Below the pieces are notes generated by a model. The model searched no databases and was not told where the DNA came from. It saw only the letters and a program-made list of their open reading frames with translations. From Nitratireductor alexandrii (GTDB lineage Bacteria > Pseudomonadota > Alphaproteobacteria > Rhizobiales > Rhizobiaceae), in the NCBI RefSeq assembly GCF_004000215.1, contig NZ_RBVY01000002.1, positions 310,001-374,000 of the forward strand: a DNA stretch of 64,000 nucleotides, given 5' to 3'. Position numbers and translations under genes: made by a program. Shown here piece by piece: positions 46,147-56,621 of this stretch (positions are counted from its first letter, which is position 1; each line of letters starts with the position of its first letter).

Positions 46147-47424
46147 ATGAGCAAGGTCAGCAGCAGCGGTGGCGGCGATTCCAAGAACACGCTCTATTGC
46201 TCGTTTTGCGGCAAAAGCCAGCATGAGGTTCGCAAGCTGATCGCCGGCCCGACCGTGTTCATCTGCGATGAATGCGTCGAGCTGTGCATGGACATCATCC
46301 GCGAGGAGAACAAGACCTCGATGGTGAAGTCGCGCGAGGGCGTACCGACCCCGCAGGAGATCATCGAGGTCCTGGACGACTACGTCATCGGACAGAGCCA
46401 CGCCAAGCGCGTGCTGTCGGTCGCCGTGCACAATCATTACAAGCGCCTGGCCCACGCCTCCAAGGGCAACGACGTTGAACTGTCGAAGTCCAACATCCTG
46501 CTGATCGGACCCACCGGCTGCGGCAAGACGCTCTTGGCCCAGACCCTGGCGCGCATCATCGACGTGCCCTTCACCATGGCCGACGCCACCACGCTGACGG
46601 AGGCGGGTTATGTCGGCGAAGACGTGGAAAACATCATTCTGAAGCTTCTGCAGTCCGCCGACTACAATGTCGAGCGGGCCCAGCGCGGCATCGTCTATAT
46701 CGACGAGATCGACAAGATTTCGCGCAAGTCGGACAATCCCTCCATCACCCGCGACGTGTCGGGCGAGGGCGTCCAGCAGGCGCTGTTGAAGATCATGGAA
46801 GGCACGGTCGCCGCCGTGCCTCCGCAGGGCGGCCGCAAACATCCGCAACAGGAATTTCTTCAGGTCGACACCGCCAACATCCTGTTCATCTGCGGCGGCG
46901 CCTTCGCCGGCCTCGACAAGATCATCTCCGACCGCGGCCGCAAGACCTCGATCGGTTTCGGCGCGGAAGTGGCCTCGCCGGAAGATCGCCGCTCGGGCGA
47001 GCTGTTCCGGCTGGTCGAGCCGGAAGACCTTTTGCGCTTCGGCCTGATCCCCGAATTCGTCGGCCGCTTGCCGGTGCTGGCGACGCTAGAGGATCTCGAC
47101 GAAAAAGCATTGGTCCAGATCCTCAGCGAGCCCAAGAACGCGCTGGTCAAGCAGTACCAGCGCCTATTCGAGATGGAAAATGTCGAGCTGACCTTCCATG
47201 AATCGGCCTTGCTCGCCATCGCCCGCAAGGCGATCGAGCGCAAAACCGGCGCGCGCGGCCTGCGCTCGATCATGGAATCGATCCTGCTCGACACGATGTT
47301 CGAGCTGCCGGCCCTGGAAGGCGTTCAGGAAGTCGTGATCTCGGAGGACGTGGTGACCGGCAAGGCCCGGCCGCTCTACATCTACGCCGAGCCGAAAAAG
47401 GAAAAGGCCAACGCCAGCGCCTGA
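46147..47424 (+). CDS. clpX: ATP-dependent Clp protease ATP-binding subunit ClpX
   Basis: The 425-residue unfoldase of the ClpXP protease. The N-terminal zinc-binding domain has four cysteines ([12 protein letters not shown] and [10 protein letters not shown]). The AAA+ domain has Walker [13 protein letters not shown], Walker [11 protein letters not shown], the pore loop GYVGEDV and the IGF loop (SIGFGAEV) that docks on ClpP. Length is typical. Confidence 0.98.
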   Translation: MSKVSSSGGGDSKNTLYCSFCGKSQHEVRKLIAGPTVFICDECVELCMDIIREENKTSMVKSREGVPTPQEIIEVLDDYVIGQSHAKRVLSVAVHNHYKRLAHASKGNDVELSKSNILLIGPTGCGKTLLAQTLARIIDVPFTMADATTLTEAGYVGEDVENIILKLLQSADYNVERAQRGIVYIDEIDKISRKSDNPSITRDVSGEGVQQALLKIMEGTVAAVPPQGGRKHPQQEFLQVDTANILFICGGAFAGLDKIISDRGRKTSIGFGAEVASPEDRRSGELFRLVEPEDLLRFGLIPEFVGRLPVLATLEDLDEKALVQILSEPKNALVKQYQRLFEMENVELTFHESALLAIARKAIERKTGARGLRSIMESILLDTMFELPALEGVQEVVISEDVVTGKARPLYIYAEPKKEKANASA

Positions 47425-47580
47425 CCGATCGGTGGCGGCTCGTGCCGCCGTTTCGGCCTCCAGACCGGGCCTAAAGGGTGGCGCGTACGCGCCGTCGGAC
47501 CGCAATGGTTCGTGCCGTTTTCGTACCTTTTGCGTTTGTCGTGGCGCCGCAGTGCTTGGGTGGCCGGCCGCCCTTGATCT

Positions 47581-47609
47581 TTGACTGCCGGGCCTCCAAC
47601 TAAGATAGG
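47581..47609 (+). promoter_or_regulatory. Candidate promoter of lon
   Basis: TTGACT (47581-47586) and GATAGG (47604-47609) with a 17-base spacer. It is the clearest promoter in the 317-base gap between clpX and lon. I find no perfect heat-shock promoter there and no other gene in the gap. Confidence 0.4.
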
Positions 47610-47741
47610 ACGAGACGGCGCCTCATCCGACCGTGCTTGGGCTTCGCGTGGCGCGAAGCAGAGATAGGCGGAACGGGTCGGTGCCGTTACAATGGGATTC
47701 GCGGTTGGCTTAAGGGTGGCCGCGGAATGAAAGGCAAGACT

Positions 47742-50168
47742 ATGACCACAGCCCCAGCGCCCACCGGCTCTGCCCCCGGCGGTGTTTACGCCGTCCTCCC
47801 CCTGCGCGACATCGTGGTGTTCCCGCACATGATCGTGCCGCTTTTCGTCGGACGCGAAAAGTCCATCAAGGCGCTCGAAGACGTGATGGGCGCTGACAAG
47901 CAGATATTGCTCGCAACCCAGATGAATGCCGCCGATGACGATCCCGCACCCGACGCGATCTACGAGGTCGGCACGCTTGCGAACGTGTTGCAGCTTCTCA
48001 AACTGCCCGACGGCACCGTGAAGGTGCTGGTGGAGGGCGCCTCGCGCGCGCGCATCACCGAATTCACCGATCGCGGCGACTTCCACGAGGTTCGCGCCGA
48101 AATGCTGGCCGAGCCCGAGGAAGAAGAGGTTGAGATCGAGGCGCTGGCGCGCTCGGTGGTCGCCGACTTCGAAAATTACGTCAAGCTGAACAAGAAGATC
48201 TCGCCCGAAGTGGTTGGCGCCGCCAGCCAGATCGAGGATTATTCCAAGCTTGCCGACACGATCGCGTCGCATCTGGCCATCAAGATCCCCGAAAAGCAGG
48301 AAATGCTGGCAACGCTTGCCGTGCGCGAGCGCCTGGAAAAGGCGATGGGCTTCATGGAGGCCGAGATTTCGGTGCTCCAGGTCGAAAAGCGCATCCGCAG
48401 CCGCGTCAAGCGCCAGATGGAGAAGACGCAGCGCGAATATTACCTCAACGAGCAGATGAAGGCGATCCAGAAGGAGCTCGGCGAGGGCGAGGACGGCCGC
48501 GACGAGATGGCCGAGCTCGAGGAGCGCATCAAGAAGACCAAGCTGTCGAAGGAAGCGCGCGAGAAGGCGAGCGCGGAGCTGAAGAAGCTGCGCACCATGT
48601 CGCCGATGTCGGCCGAGGCCACCGTCGTGCGCAACTATCTCGATTGGCTGCTGTCGATCCCGTGGGGCAAGAACTCCCGCGTCAAGCAGGATCTGCATTT
48701 CGCCCAGGAGGTGCTCGACACCGATCATTACGGGCTTGAGAAGGTCAAGGAGCGGATTGTCGAATATCTCGCCGTGCAGAGCCGGCAGAAGAAGCTCAAG
48801 GGTCCGATTCTGTGCCTCGTCGGCCCGCCCGGCGTCGGCAAGACCTCGCTTGGCAAGTCGATCGCCAAGGCGACCGGTCGTGAGTTCATCCGCATGGCGC
48901 TCGGCGGCGTGCGCGACGAGGCCGAAATCCGCGGCCATCGCCGCACCTATATCGGCTCGATGCCCGGCAAGGTCATCCAGTCGATGAAGAAGGCGAAGAA
49001 GTCCAACCCGCTTTTCCTGCTCGACGAGATCGACAAGATGGGCATGGATTTCCGCGGCGATCCGTCTTCGGCCCTGCTGGAGGTGCTCGATCCCGAGCAG
49101 AATTCGACCTTCATGGACCACTATCTGGAGGTCGAATACGATCTGTCGAGCGTGATGTTCGTGACCACAGCCAACACGCTCAACATCCCGCCGGCCTTGA
49201 TGGATCGCATGGAGATCATCCGTATCGCCGGTTACACTGAGGATGAGAAGGTCGAGATCGCCAAGCGCCACCTGTTGCCCAAGGCGATCCGCGATCACGC
49301 GCTGCAGCCGAAGGAGTTTTCGGTCGACGACGAGGCCATCCGCCTGACGATCCGCACCTATACGCGGGAAGCCGGCGTGCGCAATCTCGAGCGCGAACTG
49401 ATGAAGCTCGCCCGCAAGGCTGTAACCGAGATCCTCAAGACCGACGCGAAATCGGTCGAGGTGACATCGGACAATCTCGCCGACTATCTCGGTGTGCCGC
49501 GCTACCGGTTCGGTCAGGCCGAGGGTGAGGATCAGATCGGTGTGGTCACAGGCCTCGCCTGGACCGAGGTTGGCGGCGAGCTGTTGACGATCGAAGGCGT
49601 GATGATGCCCGGCAAGGGCAAGATGACCGTGACCGGCAATCTGCGCGACGTCATGAAGGAATCGATCTCGGCCGCGGCGTCTTATGTGCGCTCGCGTGCG
49701 GTCGATTTCGGCGTCGAGCCGCCTGTTTTCGACAAGCGCGACATCCACGTCCACGTGCCGGAAGGCGCAACGCCCAAGGACGGTCCGTCGGCGGGGGTGG
49801 CCATGGTCACGGCGATCGTGTCGGTGCTGACCGGCATTCCGGTGCGCAAGGAGGTTGCCATGACCGGCGAGATCACCCTGCGCGGCCACGTGCTGCCGAT
49901 CGGCGGGCTCAAGGAAAAGCTTCTGGCGGCCCTGCGCGGCGGCATCAAGAAGGTGCTGATCCCGGAGGAAAACGCCAAGGACCTGGCCGAGATCCCCGAC
50001 AACGTCAAAAGCGGTCTGGAGATCATTCCGGTCGCCCGCGTCGGCGAGGTGCTCGAGCATGCGCTCATGAAGATGCCCGAGCCGATCGAATGGACCGAGC
50101 CGGCCGAACCCGCGGAGGCGGCCAAGGCCAAGGCCGACGAGGCGGGTGCGCAGAACCTGGCGCATTAG
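47742..50168 (+). CDS. lon: Endopeptidase La (Lon protease)
   Basis: The 808-residue ATP-dependent serine protease. It has the N-terminal LON substrate domain ([20 protein letters not shown]), an AAA+ domain with Walker [14 protein letters not shown] and Walker [12 protein letters not shown], and a protease domain with the Ser in [12 protein letters not shown] and the Lys in [17 protein letters not shown] 47742 follows AAAGG at seven bases; ATG 47727 is also in frame but has a poor site. The C-terminus is alanine/glutamate-rich. Confidence 0.97.
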   Translation: MTTAPAPTGSAPGGVYAVLPLRDIVVFPHMIVPLFVGREKSIKALEDVMGADKQILLATQMNAADDDPAPDAIYEVGTLANVLQLLKLPDGTVKVLVEGASRARITEFTDRGDFHEVRAEMLAEPEEEEVEIEALARSVVADFENYVKLNKKISPEVVGAASQIEDYSKLADTIASHLAIKIPEKQEMLATLAVRERLEKAMGFMEAEISVLQVEKRIRSRVKRQMEKTQREYYLNEQMKAIQKELGEGEDGRDEMAELEERIKKTKLSKEAREKASAELKKLRTMSPMSAEATVVRNYLDWLLSIPWGKNSRVKQDLHFAQEVLDTDHYGLEKVKERIVEYLAVQSRQKKLKGPILCLVGPPGVGKTSLGKSIAKATGREFIRMALGGVRDEAEIRGHRRTYIGSMPGKVIQSMKKAKKSNPLFLLDEIDKMGMDFRGDPSSALLEVLDPEQNSTFMDHYLEVEYDLSSVMFVTTANTLNIPPALMDRMEIIRIAGYTEDEKVEIAKRHLLPKAIRDHALQPKEFSVDDEAIRLTIRTYTREAGVRNLERELMKLARKAVTEILKTDAKSVEVTSDNLADYLGVPRYRFGQAEGEDQIGVVTGLAWTEVGGELLTIEGVMMPGKGKMTVTGNLRDVMKESISAAASYVRSRAVDFGVEPPVFDKRDIHVHVPEGATPKDGPSAGVAMVTAIVSVLTGIPVRKEVAMTGEITLRGHVLPIGGLKEKLLAALRGGIKKVLIPEENAKDLAEIPDNVKSGLEIIPVARVGEVLEHALMKMPEPIEWTEPAEPAEAAKAKADEAGAQNLAH

Positions 50169-50199
50169 TCCTCGCCGCCGAGGCGACTGTAGAACAAGG

Positions 50200-50227
50200 A
50201 AAGCCGGGCCCTCTTGCCCGGCTTTTC
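50200..50227 (+). terminator. Intrinsic terminator of lon
   Basis: AAAGCCGGGC (50200-50209), loop CCTCTT, GCCCGGCTTT (50216-50225) and a T-run. A textbook hairpin between lon and hup. Confidence 0.9.
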
Positions 50228-50280
50228 GTTGGAAAACGATCGAAAAACCCCGCAAATGCGGTCTTTAGCCGATTTGCTGC

Positions 50281-50309
50281 TTGGTTGGGGCCTTACTTGT
50301 CACTAGAGT
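50281..50309 (+). promoter_or_regulatory. Candidate promoter of hup
   Basis: TTGGTT (50281-50286) and TAGAGT (50304-50309) with a 17-base spacer, about 55 bases before the HU start. Confidence 0.45.
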
Positions 50310-50365
50310 TCGGGCGCGGCGGGTTGAGTCGCCATAAATGCGGTTTTTGAACGAATGAGGATTTC

Positions 50366-50641
50366 ATGAACAAGAACGAACTCGTATCGGCCGTGGCCGA
50401 GGCGGCGAACCTCTCCAAGGGAGACGCGCAATCGGCCGTCGAAGCCGTATTCTCGGTGATCACCGGCGAACTGAAAAATGGCGGTGACGTCCGTCTGATC
50501 GGCTTCGGCAATTTCGAAGTGTCCCGGCGCGAGGCGTCCACCGGACGCAATCCGCAGACCGGCCAGCCGGTTCAGATTCCGGCCCGCAACGTCCCGAAAT
50601 TCTCGGCCGGCAAAGGCCTCAAGGACGCCGTCAACAGCTAG
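50366..50641 (+). CDS. hupB: DNA-binding protein HU
   Basis: A 91-residue nucleoid protein. MNKNELVSAVAEAANLSKGD is the dimer helix region, and RREASTGRNPQTGQPVQIPA the DNA-embracing arm with the RNP tip. It follows lon in most alphaproteobacteria. The next gene converges on it through a long hairpin (50743-50771). Confidence 0.96.
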   Translation: MNKNELVSAVAEAANLSKGDAQSAVEAVFSVITGELKNGGDVRLIGFGNFEVSRREASTGRNPQTGQPVQIPARNVPKFSAGKGLKDAVNS

Positions 50642-50742
50642 GCTTTTGCGGCGCGGCGTCCGCCGGAAAGCCCGCCGAGCAGCGGATGCCGGGAGCGGGG
50701 TGGAGCCTGGTTGCTTCTCGTCGGTTTTGTCGGGGGACGATC

Positions 50743-50771
50743 AATGAAGCCGGGCACGTCCCGGCTTCATT
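50743..50771. terminator. Bidirectional hairpin between hup and the phosphoribosyltransferase gene
   Basis: AATGAAGCCGGG (50743-50754), loop CACGT, CCCGGCTTCATT (50760-50771): a perfect 12-bp stem. It overlaps the stop codon of the minus-strand gene. There is no T-run on either side, so termination may be partial. Confidence 0.6.
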
Positions 50772-51510
50772 CATTGTGGGGGTCTGATGACAGAGCCCGG
50801 GCTTCGGAGGCTGTGTCGAGCGCACGCCAGCCTCCGTCTCCCACGGCCTCCAGCAGCGGTGTTTCAAACGCGCCGCGCACCCGTCGGCAAAGACCGGCTT
50901 CGAGCGTTTCAAGCTCGGCCTGCCAGCGTGCGGTCTGAAGCATGGCATAGGCGAGCACGACCGGCCTTGTTCCTGCCTTGCCGAGCAGCTTGACCACGGC
51001 CGCCGTGGAGCGGCCGGTCGAGATCGCGTCGTCGACGACCGCGACCCGCCTGCCTTGCAGAAGTGGCAGCAGGCGCGGATCGAGATAGAGATTTCGCGTG
51101 TGTCCCGGACTGGTGATCGAGGCGAGCGGTTCCGAGAGCGCGTCATCATACCAGAATTTCCGCGAGGTTCCGAGCGCGACCATGCGGCTGTGGCCGAGGC
51201 CGCGCGCCACCGCGTGGGCGAGCGGCAGGCCGAGGGTCGGCACGCCGACGACGATCTCGGGCTTGAACGGGCGTATGGCGTCGATCATGTGCCCGGCCAG
51301 CGCCTCCTCGACGACAAAACTCGCCTGATTGACGATTAGCGAAGCCACCGCGAGCCGGCTTTTGCCGGGCAGGGGGCGGATCGGCAGCGCGATCTGGCAC
51401 CCGTCGGGCAATACCGCCGGATAAAGCGTGTCGTGGCGCGTCTGCGCCTTGCAGGCAAAAAAGCCCGGCGGATAGAGTTCCTGCCAGAATTCGTGCGGTT
51501 TCAGTGGCAA
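50767..51510 (-). CDS. Phosphoribosyltransferase family protein
   Basis: A 247-residue protein with the type I phosphoribosyltransferase PRPP loop VAVVDDAISTGRSTAAVV (residues ~171-188), so it probably moves ribose-5-phosphate to or from a base. KPEIVVGVPTLGLPLAHAVA is the other conserved strand. The specific base is unknown. I choose TTG 51510 as start because AAAGGA lies six bases before it; a GTG at 51579 would add 23 residues and leave little room before the divergent amidohydrolase gene. Confidence 0.82.
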   Translation of the reverse strand: MPLKPHEFWQELYPPGFFACKAQTRHDTLYPAVLPDGCQIALPIRPLPGKSRLAVASLIVNQASFVVEEALAGHMIDAIRPFKPEIVVGVPTLGLPLAHAVARGLGHSRMVALGTSRKFWYDDALSEPLASITSPGHTRNLYLDPRLLPLLQGRRVAVVDDAISTGRSTAAVVKLLGKAGTRPVVLAYAMLQTARWQAELETLEAGLCRRVRGAFETPLLEAVGDGGWRALDTASEARALSSDPHNE

Positions 51511-51597
51511 TCGCGTCCTTTCTGTTGCAAAAAAAGACCTCGAAACAAGGTTTTGCGCGGCGCGACCGGGTCGGCCCACGGCGGATGGAGTTTAGGG

Positions 51598-52788
51598 ATG
51601 ACGGGAGCGGAAAACCATGCCGGCGAGGACGAAATCGCCTTTCTCACCCGCTTGAGGCGCGATCTCCACGCCCATCCGGAACTCGGTTTCGAGGAGGAGC
51701 GCACCAGTGCACTCGTTCGCCGCATCCTGAACGAGGCGGGTCTGGCGGTTCACGCCGGCCTGGGCGGGACCGGTGTCGTCGGCACGTTGTCGCGCGGTGC
51801 GGGCGGGCGGCGTATCGCCTTGCGCGCCGACATGGACGCACTTGCCATGGGCGAGGCGGCAACGGCCGACGAGCGACCCTACCGTTCGACGATCGAAGGG
51901 CGGATGCATGCGTGCGGCCATGACGGGCATACGGTCATGCTGCTGGGGGCGGCGCGTGCGCTTGCAAACCATCCCGATCTTGCCGGCACCGTGCATTTCG
52001 TCTTCCAGCCGGCCGAGGAGGGCCGGGGCGGTGCCAAGGCGATGATCGAGGACGGGTTCTTCGATCGCTTTCCGGTCGATGCCGTCTACGGCCTGCACAA
52101 CATGCCGGGGCTTGCCACCGATCAGATCGCGGCGGTCGAAGGCCCGCAACTGGCCAGTTCCGACCGCTGGACGCTGACCTTCCGGGGCAAGGGCACGCAT
52201 GGCGCCAAGCCGCATTTCGGACGCGACGCCGTCACCGCCGCCGGCCATTTCCTGTCAGCGGTCCAATCGATCGTGGCGCGCCGTGTCGACCCGTTGCAGC
52301 CGGCCGTGGTCAGTGCCTGCGCGCTTTCGGCCGGCGATTTCGACGCCCTTAACGTCATTCCCGACGAAGTGCGTATCGGCGGCACCACCCGCGCCTACAC
52401 GCCGGAGACCCGCGACCTGCTCGAGGAAGAGATCGGCGTGTTCGCGCGCGGCGTCGCGTCGATGTTCGGCATCGAGGTCGATTACCGCTACATCAGGCAG
52501 ATCCCGCCGGTGATGAACGATCCCGAAACGACGCGGCGTGCCCGGCGTGCGGCCGAACTGGCGCTGGGTGCCGGGCGGATCGTGAATACCTTCGCCCCGT
52601 CGACGGCCGGCGACGACTTTGCGCATTTTTCCGCCGTGGTGCCGGGCGCCTATGTCTGGCTCGGCAACGGACCGGCCGAAAACGATGCGCTCCATCACAA
52701 CAGCCGCTACGATTTCAACGACGCCGCGATTGCCTCCGGCGTCGCCTTTTGGACCCGGCTGGTGGAAATCGAACTGGCAGCCGACTGA
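51598..52788 (+). CDS. M20 family amidohydrolase (hippurate / IAA-amino acid hydrolase type)
   Basis: A 396-residue zinc/manganese hydrolase that cleaves N-acyl amino acids. Features: LRRDLHAHPELGFEEER, the metal-binding MHACGHDGHTVMLLGAA with its Cys and His, VFQPAEEGRGGAKAMIEDG with the catalytic Glu, and NTFAPSTAGDDFAHFS. The dimerisation insert lies at about residues 185-300. ATG 51598 follows TGGAG. It converges with the nucleoside hydrolase gene, seven bases apart. Confidence 0.92.
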   Translation: MTGAENHAGEDEIAFLTRLRRDLHAHPELGFEEERTSALVRRILNEAGLAVHAGLGGTGVVGTLSRGAGGRRIALRADMDALAMGEAATADERPYRSTIEGRMHACGHDGHTVMLLGAARALANHPDLAGTVHFVFQPAEEGRGGAKAMIEDGFFDRFPVDAVYGLHNMPGLATDQIAAVEGPQLASSDRWTLTFRGKGTHGAKPHFGRDAVTAAGHFLSAVQSIVARRVDPLQPAVVSACALSAGDFDALNVIPDEVRIGGTTRAYTPETRDLLEEEIGVFARGVASMFGIEVDYRYIRQIPPVMNDPETTRRARRAAELALGAGRIVNTFAPSTAGDDFAHFSAVVPGAYVWLGNGPAENDALHHNSRYDFNDAAIASGVAFWTRLVEIELAAD

Positions 52789-52795
52789 GCCCGCC

Positions 52796-53722
52796 TCAGC
52801 GTTTCCCAAGCATGTCGGCAAGCAGCGCCAGCGCCTGGTCGGCGTCGACGCGCAGCGCCACCGTCACGCTGGGCGCGTCCACCTCGCCGGGCGCCAGCGC
52901 GCCGGCGTCAGGTCCTTCGCCGGTATCGACCGACAGGGTGAGGTCTTCGCAGTCGAACAGGTCGGGGCGGAGCGCGAACAGCATCACGCAGGGATCGTGC
53001 AACGGCCGGCTGGTGCCGCCCGTCGTGGTGGTGAAATAGGCCTCGATCAGGTCGGCGGAGGCGGTTGCTGCCGTGGTGGAGGCCGCGCGCAGCGACGCCA
53101 CATAGGCGCGCGCGGCGCGCACGCGGCGTGTCACGTCGAGCGGGATCAGCGTCACCGGTAGGCCGCTGCCGAGCACGGCCGCCGCCGCCTCAGGATCGGC
53201 GGCCAGGTTGAATTCCGAGCGCGGCCCGATATTGCCGGGCTCGTCGATGGCGCCACCCATTGCGATGATGCGGCCGACGCGCTGGGCCGTGTCCGGCCGG
53301 TCTCGCAGCAAAAGCGCCAGATTGGTCAGCGGCCCGAGCGCCAGGATATCGAGCGTGCCGGGCGCAGCCGCGTCCAGCGTGGCTGCGATCCAGCCGGCGG
53401 CGTCGGCGCCGGCCGGTGGCGCATGGGGTTCGGGAAACGGCACTCCACCGAGCCCGTCGCGACCATGAATCTCGGCGGTATCAAAACCCTTGCGCGCCAG
53501 CGGCTCGGCCGCCCCGGCGATCACCGGAATGTCGCCGCGCCCGGCCAGCGCCAAGATGCGGCCGGCATTGCGCGTGGTGGTCTCGATGCCGATATTGCCG
53601 GCGACCGTCGTCACGCCGCGAATGTCGAAGGCGGGTGCGGCGAGGGCGGTCAGGATGGCGATCGCGTCGTCGATGCCGGGGTCGGTATCGATGACGACCG
53701 GCCGGGGCGCGGTGTCGTTCAC
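52796..53722 (-). CDS. Nucleoside hydrolase (inosine/uridine-preferring type)
   Basis: A 308-residue enzyme that splits ribonucleosides into base and ribose. The calcium-binding motif VVIDTDPGIDDAIAILTAL at the N-terminus identifies the family; RIIAMGGAIDEPGNIGPRSE and FNLAADPEAAAAVL are the second and third blocks, and PLHDPCVMLFALRP contains the late His-Asp pair. The start is GTG 53722, which overlaps the stop of the upstream dipeptidase gene by four bases, so translation is coupled. Confidence 0.92.
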   Translation of the reverse strand: MNDTAPRPVVIDTDPGIDDAIAILTALAAPAFDIRGVTTVAGNIGIETTTRNAGRILALAGRGDIPVIAGAAEPLARKGFDTAEIHGRDGLGGVPFPEPHAPPAGADAAGWIAATLDAAAPGTLDILALGPLTNLALLLRDRPDTAQRVGRIIAMGGAIDEPGNIGPRSEFNLAADPEAAAAVLGSGLPVTLIPLDVTRRVRAARAYVASLRAASTTAATASADLIEAYFTTTTGGTSRPLHDPCVMLFALRPDLFDCEDLTLSVDTGEGPDAGALAPGEVDAPSVTVALRVDADQALALLADMLGKR

Positions 53723-55131
53723 GCTCTTTCGGTCTCCGTTGCGGCAAAGGCGGCAAGGATGCGCGCCCAGGAGCGGATGCCCTTGTGGTAGCTCGACAGG
53801 TCGTATTTTTCGTTCGGGCTGTGGATACGGTTGTCGAACTTCGCAAAGCCGACCAGCAGCGAATCCATGCCGAGCCGGTCCTTGAAGACGGTCGCGATCG
53901 GGATCGAACCGCCAGTGCCGGCGACCGCCGCCTCGCAGTTCCATTCCTCGGACAGTGCCCCGAGCGCCTTTTGCAGCAACGGGCTGTCGATGGGCATCAC
54001 GGTGGCCGAACTGCCGCCATGGACCACGAAATCGACGCTGCAATCCTCCGGCACATGCGCACGCACATGGGCGCGGAAGGCCGCGCGGATTTTTTCGGGG
54101 TCCTGGCCGGCAACCAGGCGGAAAGAAATCTTGGCGTGTGCCTCGGCCGGGATGACGGTCTTGAAGCCGTCGCCCGTATAGCCGCCCCACAGGCCGTTAA
54201 TCTCGCAGGACGGTCGCGCCCAGACCTGTTCCAGCACCGAATAGCCGGTCTCGCCGGCCGGGATGGACAGGCCGATATCCTTCAAAAACCCCTCCTCGTC
54301 GAAGGGAAGCCGTTTCCAGCGCGCCGCCACGTCGGCCGGCAGCGGTTTGACGCCGTCATAAAATCCGTCCAGCGTGACGCTGCCGTCCGGCGCGCGAAGC
54401 GTGGCGATCGCCTCCGACAGGACCTGCAGCGGGTTGCGGGCGGCATTGCCGAACATGCCCGAATGCAGGTCGCGGCTGGCGCAGCGCACCGTCACTTCTT
54501 CCTGCACAATGCCGCGCAGCATGGTGGTGATCGCCGGGGTCTTGTCGTCCCACATGTCGGTATCGCACACCAGCATGACATCGGCCTTCAACTCCGCGCC
54601 GGCCTCGTCGAGGAACGGCCCGAGACTGGCGCTGCCGGATTCCTCCTCGCCCTCGAACAGCATCGACACCTGGATCGGCAAGGCGCCCGCCACCGCCTGC
54701 CAGGCGCGGCAGGCTTCCACGAAGGTCAGCAACTGCCCCTTGTCGTCGGAGGCGCCGCGCGCGACGATATGGGTGTCGCCATTGTCCTGCGGCACCAGCG
54801 TCGGCTCGAACGGGTCCGAATTCCAAAGCGGCAGCGGATCGACCGGCTGCACGTCGTAATGGCCGTAGAACAGCACATGCGGCCCCGGCCTCGCCGGCGC
54901 GTGGCCGACCACCATCGGATGTCCCCGGGTCGGCCGCGCCGACGCCTCAAAACCAATCTCGGCGAGCGCGCCCGCAAGCCAGTCGGCCGCACGCCGGCAG
55001 TCGTCGGCATAGGCCGGGTCGGTGGAAACCGAGGGGATGCGGATCAACTGGAAAAGCCGTTCCAGGCTCTGGTCCAGATTGGCGTCGATATGCGCGAGAA
55101 CGGCATCGAGTTGTTCGGTCGGGGCGGGCAT
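53719..55131 (-). CDS. M20 family dipeptidase
   Basis: A 470-residue di-metal peptidase. HVLFYGHYDVQPVDPLPLWN carries the first metal ligands, ARGASDDKGQLLTFVEA the bridging Asp, LFEGEEESGSASLGPFLDEA the catalytic Glu pair, and AGTGGSIPIATVF the late block. It belongs to the carnosinase/CNDP-like (non-amidohydrolase) branch of M20. Substrates are dipeptides or similar amides. It lies inside the scavenging operon, coupled to the nucleoside hydrolase. Confidence 0.92.
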   Translation of the reverse strand: MPAPTEQLDAVLAHIDANLDQSLERLFQLIRIPSVSTDPAYADDCRRAADWLAGALAEIGFEASARPTRGHPMVVGHAPARPGPHVLFYGHYDVQPVDPLPLWNSDPFEPTLVPQDNGDTHIVARGASDDKGQLLTFVEACRAWQAVAGALPIQVSMLFEGEEESGSASLGPFLDEAGAELKADVMLVCDTDMWDDKTPAITTMLRGIVQEEVTVRCASRDLHSGMFGNAARNPLQVLSEAIATLRAPDGSVTLDGFYDGVKPLPADVAARWKRLPFDEEGFLKDIGLSIPAGETGYSVLEQVWARPSCEINGLWGGYTGDGFKTVIPAEAHAKISFRLVAGQDPEKIRAAFRAHVRAHVPEDCSVDFVVHGGSSATVMPIDSPLLQKALGALSEEWNCEAAVAGTGGSIPIATVFKDRLGMDSLLVGFAKFDNRIHSPNEKYDLSSYHKGIRSWARILAAFAATETERA

Positions 55132-55237
55132 TGTCGTCTCCTGTCGATTGCGGGTCGCGTCGGCGATCCATGCCGGACGGGCTGGCCAAGCGCAATGCCG
55201 GCGCCCGGCCAGCGGGCCGGCTTGTCGTGGTCCAGGT

Positions 55238-56560
55238 TCAGCCGCCGGCGTCGATCCGCGTCATCTCGGCCTTGAAGCGCGTGGCCACCTGCAGCGCGTC
55301 GCGCAAGACCTGCTTGCGTTCGAGCGTCAGCACGGTGCGGTCGCGCATCAGCCACGATCCGGCCACCATGACGTCGCGCACATCATCCGGCATGGCCGAA
55401 AATACCAGCGTTGCATAGGGATCGTAGACCGGCTGCAGGCGCGGGGCCGTCATGTCGATGCGGATCAGGTCCGCCTGCTTGCCATGCTCCAGCGTGCCGA
55501 TGTGTGCATCGAGGCCGAGCACGCGCGCGCCCTCGACCGTGGCCATGCGGATCACGTCCACACCGGGCATCGGCTTGCGGCTGTGGCCGAGAAGCTTCTG
55601 GAACATTGTGACCGGCGCGAACTGTGAGAACAGGTCGAGCGTGTTGCCGCTCATCGGCCCGTCGGTGGCGATCCCGACCGGCAGGCCGGCCGCCCGCATC
55701 GCCTCCACCGGCGCGATGCCGCGGCCGGCCTTGGCGTTGGAGCGCGCATTGTGGGCAACGCAGACTTCGGCGCGCGCCATCTTCTCGATGTCGCTTTGCG
55801 ACACGTGCAGGCAATGGGCGCAGATCAACCCTTTGCGCAGCAACCCGGCTTTCTCGACCAATTCGACCGGACGAAGCCCGTGATTCTTGGCGCACCAGTC
55901 CATTTCCGAATCCATCTCGGCCAGATGGATCTGCACCGGCACGTCGGGGTGGGCGTCGGCCCAGCGCGCGACCCGGTTCATGACCGCGATATCGGTCGAA
56001 TAGGGCGCATGCGGCGCAATCGAGGCGATCACCCGCGGATGGCCGGTAAATTCGGCCACAAGGTCTTCGGTCAACGCGAAGCCGGCGTCGATGGTGGTGT
56101 GGTCGGGCGGGTCGAAATCGGCGATCGTCTGGCCGACGACGCCGCGCATGCCGGCCTGGTCGATCACACGGCCGACCTCGGTTTCGAAATAGTACATGTC
56201 CGCCACCGTGGTGACGCCGCCGGCGATCAGCTCCAGCGCGGCGAGCCTTGTGCCGGCCCGCACCATCTCCGGTGTGACGAATTTGCGTTCCAGCGGCAGC
56301 ACGTAACGATAGAGCCGGTCGTCGACATCTTCGCCGAGGCCGCGAAACAACGTCATCGCCATATGGCAATGGGGGTTGACCATGCCTGGCATGACGATGT
56401 CGCCATCGACGTCGAACGTTTCGGCGCCGTCGATGGCGGGCGCTGGGCCGGCGCCCGTCGCGGTGATCGTCTCGCCCTCGATCTGCACAAACCCGTTCTC
56501 GATCACCGGCATCTCCGGCGTGCAGGGCAGCAGCGTGGCGTTGGTGATCAGCAGGGTCAT
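55238..56560 (-). CDS. Amidohydrolase / deaminase (TRZ-ATZ-MtaD family)
   Basis: A 440-residue TIM-barrel metal hydrolase. MVNPHCHMAMTLFRGLGEDV has the HxH zinc motif, IHLAEMDSEMDW and ICAHCLHVSQSDIEKMAR the next ligands, and GIATDGPMSGNTLDLFSQFA the catalytic Asp. The closest known activities are methylthioadenosine/S-adenosylhomocysteine deaminase and guanine- or triazine-type deaminases. Together with the nucleoside hydrolase this suggests a purine-like substrate, but the sequence does not prove it. Confidence 0.88.
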   Translation of the reverse strand: MTLLITNATLLPCTPEMPVIENGFVQIEGETITATGAGPAPAIDGAETFDVDGDIVMPGMVNPHCHMAMTLFRGLGEDVDDRLYRYVLPLERKFVTPEMVRAGTRLAALELIAGGVTTVADMYYFETEVGRVIDQAGMRGVVGQTIADFDPPDHTTIDAGFALTEDLVAEFTGHPRVIASIAPHAPYSTDIAVMNRVARWADAHPDVPVQIHLAEMDSEMDWCAKNHGLRPVELVEKAGLLRKGLICAHCLHVSQSDIEKMARAEVCVAHNARSNAKAGRGIAPVEAMRAAGLPVGIATDGPMSGNTLDLFSQFAPVTMFQKLLGHSRKPMPGVDVIRMATVEGARVLGLDAHIGTLEHGKQADLIRIDMTAPRLQPVYDPYATLVFSAMPDDVRDVMVAGSWLMRDRTVLTLERKQVLRDALQVATRFKAEMTRIDAGG

Positions 56561-56621
56561 GAGTGGTCCCGGTCGGGTTGGGGCATGTCAGGTGAAGGCA
56601 TCAACGGGCTGTTCTCGGCCA

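Noticed and set aside
47382-50255. Long antisense frame over lon
   Set aside because: Mirror of the lon codons (His/Asp/Leu-rich); lon is certain.
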